Assembly (NCBI GenBank): GCA_022800215.1
Contig: JAAWPV010000008.1
Span: forward strand, 1-37,231
DNA: 37,231 nt
Origin: Oscillospiraceae bacterium
GTDB taxonomy: Bacteria; Bacillota; Clostridia; Oscillospirales; Oscillospiraceae
Direction of reading: 5' to 3'
Position 1 is the stretch's first letter. Each line of letters opens with the position of its first letter. Shown here in pieces: positions 30,981 through 37,231 of this stretch. The notes under the pieces are model-generated. The model saw only the letters and a program-made list of their open reading frames with translations, did not search any database and was not told the DNA's origin. Position numbers and translations under genes: made by a program.

Positions 30981-31025
30981 CTTAAAACTTTTCCACTTTC
31001 CACCTTAAACGTTTTCCGATATAAT
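30981..31025 (+). promoter_or_regulatory. promoter and 14-nt direct repeats of the second two-component system
   Basis: TTTCCA (30997-31002), 17-bp spacer, perfect TATAAT (31020-31025). CTTAAAACTTTTCC (30981-30994) and CTTAAACGTTTTCC (31004-31017) are direct repeats matching 12 of 14, 23 bp apart, flanking the -35. OmpR-family regulators bind such direct repeats, so autoregulation is likely. Confidence 0.6.
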
Positions 31026-31055
31026 ATCATTACCAATCCCCGAGAGGTGAAAACC

Positions 31056-31757
31056 ATGTACAACATTCTCATCTGCGACGACGACAGAGACATCGTGTCC
31101 GCTTTGGACATCTACCTGACCAGCGAGGGCTACAAAACCTTCCCCGCCTACGACGGCCGGCAGGCTCTGAAGGTCATGGAGGAAAACGACATCCACCTTA
31201 TTCTTATGGACATCATGATGCCCAACCTGGACGGCATTCGGGCCACCGCAAAACTCCGGGAGAGCTACAACGTGCCCATTATCCTGCTGACCGCCAAGTC
31301 GGAGGACGCGGACAAGGTCTTAGGGCTCAACATCGGAGCCGACGACTATGTCACCAAGCCCTTTAACCCCATGGAGGTCATGGCTCGGGTGAAGAGCCAG
31401 CTCCGGCGGTACACCACTCTGGGCGGCCGGGGCGGCGTGGTTCCCGAGGAGGACGGCACGCTGAAAAACGGCGGCATCGTCATGGATGACAATGCCAAGC
31501 TGGTCACGGTGGACGGGGAGGAAGTGAGCCTCACCCCCATTGAGTTCAACATTCTGAACCTCTTTCTCCGGCATCCGGGGCAGGTCTTTTCCACCGCCCA
31601 GATCTACGAGCAGGTGTGGCACGACCAGGCCTACGGGGCAGAGAACACGGTGGCCGTCCACATCCGCCACCTGCGGGAGAAGATCGAGATTGACCCAGCC
31701 AACCCCAGATACATTAAAGTCGTATGGGGCTTAGGTTACAAAATGGAAAAAATTTAG
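31056..31757 (+). CDS. OmpR/VanR-family response regulator
   Basis: A 233-residue regulator: D8/D9 acidic pocket, phospho-acceptor D52 in LILMDIMMP, Thr in LLTAKSEDADK, Lys in YVTKPF. The winged-helix domain includes LTPIEFNILNLFLRHPGQVFSTAQIYEQVW, VAVHIRHLREKIE and the final GLGYKM. ATG 31056 has GAGAGGTG upstream; GTG 31047 overlaps that site. The partner kinase starts 225 nt downstream across a repeat-rich gap. It is divergent from the Sfp-type gene. Confidence 0.94.
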   Translation: MYNILICDDDRDIVSALDIYLTSEGYKTFPAYDGRQALKVMEENDIHLILMDIMMPNLDGIRATAKLRESYNVPIILLTAKSEDADKVLGLNIGADDYVTKPFNPMEVMARVKSQLRRYTTLGGRGGVVPEEDGTLKNGGIVMDDNAKLVTVDGEEVSLTPIEFNILNLFLRHPGQVFSTAQIYEQVWHDQAYGAENTVAVHIRHLREKIEIDPANPRYIKVVWGLGYKMEKI

Positions 31758-31930
31758 GGTGCAGAGCGGCGGGATGCGGGTGCGCTTGGACCGGAGCGAC
31801 TGCACAGCCGTTGGCGGCTTTGCCGCCTTACGGATGTGGCGTACCCCTTGCGGGTGTGGCGAGCGGCGGGGCCGCAGGCCCCAAAGACCAGCCCGAGTCG
31901 GAGGGAAAGCAAGCCCGCACTCATCCCGGC
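31757..31930 (+). repeat. repeat B of the GC-rich intergenic repeat, between regulator and kinase
   Basis: Starts at the regulator stop with GGGTGCAGAGC (31757-31767, shared with fragment C). It then has TGGACCGGAGCGA (31787-31799) and the 41-nt block 31869-31909 shared with repeat A. Between the last two blocks is about 70 nt absent from A. It includes the hairpin GGGGCC-GCA-GGCCCC (31868-31882) and a GGCGGC-TTT-GCCGCC hairpin (31813-31827). Low-complexity reading frames through it are not genes. Confidence 0.6.
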
Positions 31931-31982
31931 GCGGCGCCCAACTGAGCCGCCTTTAGGCTATATTTTGGGAGATGATAACATC

Positions 31983-34028
31983 ATGATCCGACAAGATATC
32001 CGTTCCTATGCCCTGGTGAAGGCCATCGCTCTGCTCCTCACCATCGCCTGCGGGGTGTGCGCCACCTTCGGGTGGGTCTACTGCGGCATGTACTGGGACA
32101 CCCTCTTTGAGATCGGGGACCACACCTACTCCATGGCCTGGAACCAGGCCATGAACGCCCGGTACAGCCACCTGTTGGGCATTCTGAATGACTTTGACGC
32201 CATGCGCCGGGGAGAGTCCCTGGGCTATCTGGAGGAGCAGTATTACCGGGAGCATCTGGAGGCCATAAGCCCGGAGAACAGCAACTTCCGGTATATCATT
32301 CGGGACAACGCCACCAGAGAAATTCTGCTCAGTTCTGCGGGAGAGGACAGCCTTAGCCACGTCTCCCCGGAAAACCTCTTCCGCCATGTGCAGACCATGA
32401 CCCCCTCCCGGGTCTACTATGACTACCGGGAATATGACGAGGAGGGGAATATCACTATCTTCTTCAACGATAACGGAGGCATCGTAGGCCAGGTGTCCGG
32501 CAAAGCGAGTAATCTCTATCAGGAGGGGGACACGTATCAGTACGCCCTGGAGTATGGCGTGGATGAGCGCTATCCCGTGCATGATGAATTTCAGGCAGCC
32601 AGGGCCTCCTTCTCCAAGGGGGACATCCGCGTCCTTTACTGGACGGCGGGGCTGACCCTGGCCTTTCTGGCGGGGACGGTGTTCCTTCTGTGCTGTGCCG
32701 CCCGGCGGCGGGGCTATGACACCTTTGTCCTCAACTGGACAGACAAAATTCCCTACGACCTCTACCTCTTCGCCATGGGCTGGGGGAGTATCCTGTGCTT
32801 CGCCTTCGCTTTCAACCTTTTGGGAGAAGGGTATGCCTACCATTACGGCGACCCCTCCTTCTATGTCATGGCGGGGGCGTCGGCTGCTGCCATGACGGTG
32901 GGCTACGCCCTCACGGAGGCGGGGCTCATGTCCACCGCCAGCCGGTGCAAGACCCACACCTTGCTTCGCAATACCCTTGTCTGGAAGTGTCTGCGCTGGG
33001 TAGGCCGGGGCTGCGGCGCCCTGGGCCGCTGGTGGAGGACCACCTTCGGCAGTTGGAGCATGACCCACCGGATCATCGTGGGCTTTCTTCTCTACCTCAC
33101 CGGCACCGTTCTCACCTCTCTCACCGTCATCCTGATCCCCTTCTACCAGGGGGCGGTGCTCTTTCTCCTGTGCCGGTGGGCGGAGGAGTGGCGGAAGCTC
33201 CGCCAGGGGGCCCAGGCCATCGTAGGGGGCACCCCGGAAACAGTCATTGACACCACTGGCATGAAACGCTTTGACGACCTGCGGACCCACGCCGAGGCCC
33301 TCAATGACCTGGGAAACGCCATCAACACCGCCGTGGACGAGCGGCTGAAGAGCGAGCGGATGAAGGCGGAGCTCATCACCAACGTGTCCCACGACCTGAA
33401 GACCCCCCTCACCTCCATCATCAACTATGTGGACCTTCTCAAGAAGGAGGAGGTTCCCGGAGAGAAGGCACAGGAGTATATCGAGGTACTGGACCGGAAG
33501 AGCCAGCGGCTCAAGAAACTCACTGAGGATCTGGTGGAGGCCAGCAAGGCTTCCACAGGCACCCTCCAGGTGAACAAGGAACGGCTGGGCCTTGTCCAGC
33601 TCACCGATCAGGCTTTGGGAGAGTATAACGAGAAGCTGGCTGTCGCCGGACTCACCCTGGTGGCTGATATGCCCGCGGAGGAGTGCTACATCGAGGCGGA
33701 CGGCCGCCACGTGTGGCGGATCATCGACAACCTGCTTGGCAACTGCGTCAAGTACGCCATGACAGGGACCAGGGTCTACCTGGACCTTCACCGCTGGGAC
33801 GGCTGGGTGACCATGTCTTTGAAAAACATTTCCGCCTCCCAGCTCAACATCCCCGCCGAGCAGCTCATGGAGCGCTTCGTCCGGGGGGACGAAAGCCGGA
33901 CCACCGAGGGCAGCGGCCTGGGGCTCAGCATTGCCCGGAGCCTTGCGGAGCTGCAAGGAGGGAAATTCCGGCTGGAGGTGGACGGGGACTTATTTAAGGC
34001 CGTGGTCTCCTTCCCTGAAGTACAATAA
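31983..34028 (+). CDS. multi-TM sensor histidine kinase (VanS-like catalytic core)
   Basis: A 681-residue kinase. TM1 is at about 10-35, followed by an extracytoplasmic domain of about 175 residues; then four or five more membrane segments (about 215-240, 255-280, 290-315, 365-395). The H-box NVSHDLKTPLTS has His470, an N-box-type DNLLGNCVKY, and G-box GSGLGLSIARSLAELQGG. The D-x-G-x-G (G1) motif is degenerate: the region reads LKNISASQLNIP, as in some Firmicutes kinases. ATG 31983 has GGGAG 11 nt upstream; an ORF extension to 31836 runs through the repeat and is rejected. A hairpin terminator follows at 34038. Confidence 0.92.
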   Translation: MIRQDIRSYALVKAIALLLTIACGVCATFGWVYCGMYWDTLFEIGDHTYSMAWNQAMNARYSHLLGILNDFDAMRRGESLGYLEEQYYREHLEAISPENSNFRYIIRDNATREILLSSAGEDSLSHVSPENLFRHVQTMTPSRVYYDYREYDEEGNITIFFNDNGGIVGQVSGKASNLYQEGDTYQYALEYGVDERYPVHDEFQAARASFSKGDIRVLYWTAGLTLAFLAGTVFLLCCAARRRGYDTFVLNWTDKIPYDLYLFAMGWGSILCFAFAFNLLGEGYAYHYGDPSFYVMAGASAAAMTVGYALTEAGLMSTASRCKTHTLLRNTLVWKCLRWVGRGCGALGRWWRTTFGSWSMTHRIIVGFLLYLTGTVLTSLTVILIPFYQGAVLFLLCRWAEEWRKLRQGAQAIVGGTPETVIDTTGMKRFDDLRTHAEALNDLGNAINTAVDERLKSERMKAELITNVSHDLKTPLTSIINYVDLLKKEEVPGEKAQEYIEVLDRKSQRLKKLTEDLVEASKASTGTLQVNKERLGLVQLTDQALGEYNEKLAVAGLTLVADMPAEECYIEADGRHVWRIIDNLLGNCVKYAMTGTRVYLDLHRWDGWVTMSLKNISASQLNIPAEQLMERFVRGDESRTTEGSGLGLSIARSLAELQGGKFRLEVDGDLFKAVVSFPEVQ

Positions 34029-34037
34029 GCCATAACA

Positions 34038-34068
34038 AAAGAGACATTGCCCAAGGCAATGTCTCTTT
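34038..34068. terminator. convergent terminator between the kinase and degV-family genes
   Basis: Perfect 14-bp inverted repeat AAAGAGACATTGCC / GGCAATGTCTCTTT with a CAA loop; T-rich on both exits (TTTATTAT to the right, GTTTTG-like on the other strand). Confidence 0.88.
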
Positions 34069-34085
34069 ATTATCTTCTGCTGCCG

Positions 34086-34949
34086 TTAGTCCAGGCACTG
34101 GATACAGGCGCCCAAAACACCCTTACCGATGTAGACCGACAGGGTAGCGTCGATATGGGAGTCCCACACGTGACGGCAGCCGGGGATGGCGGCCATAAGG
34201 TCCCGTTTCAGCTCCTCCATCTCCTCGTCGGCGCCGCCGTTTGCCACCAGCAGGTTGAAGTCCTTATGGTCCCCCACTTGCTCCTTCACAAGCTCGATAA
34301 GCTTGCTCTGGACCTGTTTGCGGCCCCGGACCTTGGCCACGTTCACCAGCTGACCGTCCTCGGCAAAGGTGAGGATGGGCTTGATGTTCAAAACCGTCCC
34401 CGCCAGGGCGGTGATCTTGCCGATGCGCCCTCCCTTCTGGAGATATTCCAAGGTATCCACCGAGAAGAAGGCGTGGCAGTTTTGCAGCAGATGGGGCACC
34501 CGCTCGTTCACCAGGGTCTCCCAGGTCATGCCGTTCCGGATGTCCTCCCAAAGCTGGAGAACCATGGCCCCCAGTGGGATGGCCCCCAGACAGGTGTCAA
34601 AGACCACCGTCTCCAGATCCCGGCGCTCCCCGCACTCCACCCGGATCATGTTGTGGGTGCCGGAAAGGCCCGAGGAGAGGGGCAGAGCGATGACCTTCTC
34701 ATAGCCGTCGGCCTTGATGTGCTTCAGGGTCTCGGCCACCCGGGCAGGCTCGGGCAGAGAAGTCTTGGGGATCTCACCACTTTCCAGCCGGCGGTAGATA
34801 TCGGCGGGGAAAATCGTTTCCCCATCGTTGTAGCTGCCGTCGGCACAGGTGATGCGCAGGGGCACCACGTAAACCGGGATACCCTCCCGGTGCCGGGGCT
34901 CCATCTCGGCGCAGGAATCCACCAGAAACGCAATTTTTTCAGGATTCAA
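34086..34949 (-). CDS. DegV-family fatty-acid-binding protein
   Basis: A 287-residue DegV protein. Family features: an N-terminal strand with V-D-S-C, TSLPEPARV, the lipid head-group region LPLSSGLSGTHN, the K-G-G-R-I-G motif in the middle, and late conserved IGKGVLGA. Known members (FakB) present fatty acids to FakA kinase for phospholipid synthesis. The start is TTG at 34949 because GGAGGGG lies 6 nt upstream; an extension to 35000 crosses the promoter of the divergent TetR gene. It is head-to-head with that TetR gene. Confidence 0.9.
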   Translation of the reverse strand: MNPEKIAFLVDSCAEMEPRHREGIPVYVVPLRITCADGSYNDGETIFPADIYRRLESGEIPKTSLPEPARVAETLKHIKADGYEKVIALPLSSGLSGTHNMIRVECGERRDLETVVFDTCLGAIPLGAMVLQLWEDIRNGMTWETLVNERVPHLLQNCHAFFSVDTLEYLQKGGRIGKITALAGTVLNIKPILTFAEDGQLVNVAKVRGRKQVQSKLIELVKEQVGDHKDFNLLVANGGADEEMEELKRDLMAAIPGCRHVWDSHIDATLSVYIGKGVLGACIQCLD

Positions 34950-34967
34950 GAAAATCCCCTCCATCCA

Positions 34968-34997
34968 TTGACAACAGGCCATTGCAGCAGGTATAAT
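34968..34997 (+). promoter_or_regulatory. sigma-A promoter of the tetR-type gene
   Basis: Perfect TTGACA (34968-34973) and TATAAT (34992-34997), 18-bp spacer; predicted start near 35004, just before the palindrome at 35004-35022. Confidence 0.8.
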
Positions 34998-35003
34998 CAA
35001 GAC

Positions 35004-35022
35004 AAGATAACAACGTTATGTT
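35004..35022. promoter_or_regulatory. palindromic operator candidate between face-to-face promoters
   Basis: ATAAC-AAC-GTTAT (35007-35019) extends to 7-bp arms with one mismatch (35004-35022). It lies at the start point of the rightward promoter and about 20 bp beyond the -10 of the leftward one, a typical position for a TetR-family repressor site. Confidence 0.6.
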
Positions 35023-35039
35023 ACTTGGGCGTGATAGTT

Positions 35040-35067
35040 ATTATACCATGTTTGCCGCCCATGTCAA
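35040..35067 (-). promoter_or_regulatory. sigma-A promoter of the degV-family gene
   Basis: Minus strand perfect TTGACA (35067-35062) and TATAAT (35045-35040), 16-bp spacer; predicted start near 35033, leader of about 84 nt to the TTG at 34949. Confidence 0.75.
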
Positions 35068-35080
35068 GGAGGGATTTTTT

Positions 35081-35680
35081 ATGGCCGCCGCCGACTACCA
35101 GGCCCGCCGCCAGACCCAGGCAGAGAACACCCGCCGGGCCATTCTGGACGCTGCTTCCCGGCTTACCCGGGAAGAGGGCTTTGACAAGCTGACCATCCGG
35201 GATATCTGCCATGCCGCCGGGGTGACCACGGGGGCCTTTTACCACCACTTTTCCTCCAAGGAGGATATTTTGAACCAGGGGTTTGCCTCTCTGGATTCCT
35301 ATTTGGAAAAAACCCTTCTTCCTTATATGGACGCCCCGCCCCTGGAGCGGCTGGAGGCCCTGCTCCGCTCCTACGCCCAATATGTGGAAGAGATGGGCTG
35401 GCAGACCATGGCTCTCTATTATATCCGGCGGCTGTCCGACCCGGAGGCCGGCACCATCTCCCCCAACCGGTACACCCTGAAAACCATGGAGGAGTGCCTG
35501 ACCGCTTTGAAGGATGCCGGTACTCTCTCCCCCAATCAGGAGCCCCGGTGGGTAGCCGATTTCTTTTTCCGCCATTTCCGGGGCACGGTCATCGACTGGA
35601 TCCTTCACCAGGGCAGCTATCCCCTATGGCCCAAGCTGGAACAGGATTATGGGCTTTTTTACCGGGCCTTTCAGGCATAA
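35081..35680 (+). CDS. TetR/AcrR-family transcriptional regulator
   Basis: A 199-residue regulator. The N-terminal helix-turn-helix is RRAILDAASRLTREEGFDKLTIRDICHAAGVTTGAFYHHFSSKEDIL, a textbook TetR domain (about 17-63). The alpha-helical ligand domain has no recognised ligand. AAGGAGG lies 9 nt before ATG. It is divergent from the DegV-family gene, and a palindrome sits between the two promoters. Regulation of both genes in response to a lipid-like ligand is plausible. Confidence 0.93.
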   Translation: MAAADYQARRQTQAENTRRAILDAASRLTREEGFDKLTIRDICHAAGVTTGAFYHHFSSKEDILNQGFASLDSYLEKTLLPYMDAPPLERLEALLRSYAQYVEEMGWQTMALYYIRRLSDPEAGTISPNRYTLKTMEECLTALKDAGTLSPNQEPRWVADFFFRHFRGTVIDWILHQGSYPLWPKLEQDYGLFYRAFQA

Positions 35681-35695
35681 GAGAAATATTTTCCG

Positions 35696-35733
35696 CCCCC
35701 GCCGAATATAGTATCCGGCGGGGGTGGTTTTTT
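35696..35733 (+). terminator. terminator after the tetR-type gene, overlapping the ylbJ start
   Basis: Arms CCCCCGCCG (35696-35704) and CGGCGGGGG (35716-35724), 11-nt loop, TGG, then TTTTTT (35728-35733). The 3' arm GGGGGTGG is also the only ribosome-site-like sequence before the TTG start of ylbJ at 35732. Confidence 0.8.
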
Positions 35734-36928
35734 GCACCGGTTTTGGAAAAATCAAGCGCTTCGGGACGCTCTTTTGGGGGCCGCCCTTCTCTGCTGCGCG
35801 CTGGCTCTCATCTGTTGGCCAAAAGAGGTCAGCGCCGCCGTCAAAGAGGGACTGGGACTGTGCTACAATGTCATCATCCCCTCCCTCTTCCCCTTCTTTA
35901 TCCTCACCTCCCTGGTCATCTCCCTGGGGCTGGCGGGGTATCTGGGGCGGCTGCTGGAGCCCGTGATGCGGCCCCTTTTCCACGTGGGAGGCGCTTGCGC
36001 CGCGCCCTTGGCGTTAGGTTTTGTGGGGGGCTACCCCGTGGGCGCCCGGGCGGCGCTGACCCTCTATGAGAGCGGCCAGTGCACCAAGACGGAGGCGGAA
36101 CGGCTGCTGGCCTTCTGCAACAACTCGGGCCCAGCCTTCATTCTGGGTGTGGTGGGGGCCAGCATTTTTGGGGACAGCCGGGTGGGGCTGCTGCTGTGCC
36201 TCACCCACCTGGCAGCCTCCCTCTGCGTGGGGCTGGTATTCCGGTTTTACCGCTGGGGAGACAAGGAAAGCCGGGGACAGCGGCAGGCACCCCCCATCCG
36301 GGCGGAGCGGTTTTCCGCCGCCTTCACCGGGGCGGTGAAGGGCTCTGTCACCTCCACCCTCAACATCTGCGCCTTTGTCATGTGCTTTACCGTCATCATC
36401 CGGCTTTTCACTCTCTCCGGCATCCTTACGGGCCTTGCCGCTTTGCTGGGGCGGCTTCTCAGCCCCTTCGGCTTCAGCGAAGTCTGGGCCCAGCGGCTGC
36501 TCACCGGGCTTTTGGAGCTATCCTCCGGGGTGTGGAGCCTCATGGGTGACGGCACCTTACAGGGAAAGGCCGCCATGGCCGCCTTCCTCCTTGGCTGGGC
36601 GGGCATCTCGGTCCACTGTCAGGTCCTTTCCTTCCTGGCGGAGAGCGGGCTCAACCTGCGTACCTACATCGGGGGCAAGCTGCTCCACGGGGTATTCTCC
36701 GCCACACTCACCGCCCTTCTCTTCCGAGTCTTTCCGTTGGAGCAGAGCGTCTCCAGCTACCTTGTCCAACAGGTGGAGGGCATTGTGGACACCGATTTCT
36801 ACACGGCCCTCACCGTGTCCACTGTGGCGGCCTGGGGAGTGTTTCTCCTCTTTTTCCTCTTTGCCGCCCTGGGGGTAAAAATGGGGCGAAAAACCTGTGG
36901 AAAAAGGAAGAAAAGTGTGGTACAATAG
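35732..36928 (+). CDS. ylbJ: YlbJ-type sporulation integral membrane protein
   Basis: A 398-residue multi-pass membrane protein with two nucleoside-recognition (Gate) domains: about 40-150 (IIPSLFPFFILTSLVISLGL, GFVGGYPVGARA, FCNNSGPAFILGVVG) and about 200-330 (GSVTSTLNICAFVMCFTVIIRL, LTGLLELSSG, GWAGISVHCQVLSFL). This paired layout and length (B. subtilis YlbJ about 408) fit the mother-cell-expressed protein needed for heat-resistant spores. A TTG start at 35732 lies on the T-run of the preceding terminator. A basic C-terminal tail ends 33 nt before the small Cys-rich protein gene. Confidence 0.9.
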   Translation: MHRFWKNQALRDALLGAALLCCALALICWPKEVSAAVKEGLGLCYNVIIPSLFPFFILTSLVISLGLAGYLGRLLEPVMRPLFHVGGACAAPLALGFVGGYPVGARAALTLYESGQCTKTEAERLLAFCNNSGPAFILGVVGASIFGDSRVGLLLCLTHLAASLCVGLVFRFYRWGDKESRGQRQAPPIRAERFSAAFTGAVKGSVTSTLNICAFVMCFTVIIRLFTLSGILTGLAALLGRLLSPFGFSEVWAQRLLTGLLELSSGVWSLMGDGTLQGKAAMAAFLLGWAGISVHCQVLSFLAESGLNLRTYIGGKLLHGVFSATLTALLFRVFPLEQSVSSYLVQQVEGIVDTDFYTALTVSTVAAWGVFLLFFLFAALGVKMGRKTCGKRKKSVVQ

Positions 36929-36961
36929 AGAAAAAGACGCCGCAACTGTCGGAGGAACGCC

Positions 36962-37189
36962 ATGTTTGGAAAGAAAAAGCTGTTTGAGGAGAAGATGGAG
37001 CCCCGCTGCGCATACTGCGCGAAGGGCACCCCCCTGGAGGAGGGGCGGGTGCTGTGCCCCAAAAAGGGCGTGGTGTCCGCCGGAGGACACTGCGGCGCAT
37101 TCAAATACGACCCCTTGAAACGGGTGCCCCCCAAGCCGACGGTGCTGGACACGGGCAAGCTCAACGAAGAAGATTTTCGGCTGGATTGA
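36962..37189 (+). CDS. small Cys-rich protein, possible zinc ribbon
   Basis: A 75-residue protein with a good GGAGG before its ATG. It has C-A-Y-C near the N-terminus and C-P-K-K-G-V ... H-C-G further on, giving a C-x2-C / C / C (plus His) set that could bind zinc. It ends in a short conserved-looking tail, Y-D-P-L-K-R-V-P. Small proteins of this look are, to my memory, common in Oscillospiraceae beside ylbJ-like genes, but I cannot name a family. It is 33 nt after ylbJ and probably cotranscribed. Confidence 0.8.
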   Translation: MFGKKKLFEEKMEPRCAYCAKGTPLEEGRVLCPKKGVVSAGGHCGAFKYDPLKRVPPKPTVLDTGKLNEEDFRLD

Positions 37190-37213
37190 ATGGCGTTTTC
37201 ATGGAAGCACCCC

Positions 37214-37231
37214 GGACAGAATATTCTGTCC
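37214..37231. terminator. terminator stem cut by the window end
   Basis: GGACAGAATATTCTGTCC is a perfect 18-bp palindrome preceded by CCCC, 25 nt after the small Cys-rich gene. The remaining arm and any T-run lie beyond the window. Confidence 0.5.

Noticed and set aside
31836-31982. N-terminal extension of the second histidine kinase through the repeat region
   Set aside because: The extension is Arg/Pro/Ala-rich, derives from repeat B, and has no ribosome site. ATG 31983 precedes a typical cytoplasmic-TM start.

Overview
The window looks like chromosomal DNA of an endospore-forming, GC-rich (about 60% by eye) Clostridia member, most likely Oscillospiraceae of the Flavonifractor/Pseudoflavonifractor/Oscillibacter type. 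This rests on spo0A next to spoIVB, a YlbJ-type sporulation membrane protein, a DacF-type carboxypeptidase, GerMN domains, strong AGGAGG ribosome sites and frequent TTG/GTG starts. The genus is an inference. No rRNA, tRNA, CRISPR array, transposase or phage gene was seen.

Layout. (1) 1-1611: 3' end of a surface protein with ASH-like repeats and three SLH domains. (2) 5222-1734, minus: a tight ComEA-like / response regulator / histidine kinase / GerMN-lipoprotein operon whose last three genes have the order of actinobacterial mtrA-mtrB-lpqB. (3) 5360-8820: D-Ala-D-Ala carboxypeptidase, Ogt plus a TSCPD protein, and a ferredoxin-like aldo/keto reductase. (4) 10876-8894, minus: spoIVB and spo0A. 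(5) 25507-11220, minus: a 14-kb, 14-gene accessory cluster. A PRD/EIIB/EIIA regulator precedes mannose-family PTS IIB-IIC-IID; the matching IIA is the last gene, directly before a terminator. Between them lie an unknown protein, two cytoplasmic ceramidase-fold hydrolases, a divergent ChbG/YdjC protein, three Cof-type HAD phosphatases, a metallo-beta-lactamase-fold hydrolase and a NIF3-family protein. (6) 25642-30881: Bax-inhibitor-1 family protein, CtpE-like P-type ATPase, small membrane protein, ROK kinase and Sfp-type transferase. (7) 31056-34028: an OmpR/VanR-type two-component system interrupted by a repeat-bearing 225-bp gap. (8) 34086-37189: DegV protein and TetR regulator with face-to-face promoters, YlbJ, and a small Cys-rich protein.

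The most interesting system is the PTS-bracketed cluster. My reading is that an unidentified, probably N-acylated sugar-like solute is imported and phosphorylated by the IIABCD complex. It would then be processed in the cytoplasm by metal-dependent amide or ester hydrolases and dephosphorylated by HAD enzymes. No isomerase, deaminase, aldolase or glycosidase is present, so the product and its entry into metabolism are unknown.

The non-coding DNA also holds signals: a GC-rich repeat family (minus-strand leader of the HAD gene at 18464, fragments before the HAD gene at 15305, and the 31758-31982 gap), several clear sigma-A promoters with overlapping palindromes, and a terminator whose 3' arm appears to contain the ylbJ ribosome-binding site. 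Starts were re-chosen where a ribosome site favours an internal codon. All functions come from reading motifs, not from database searches.
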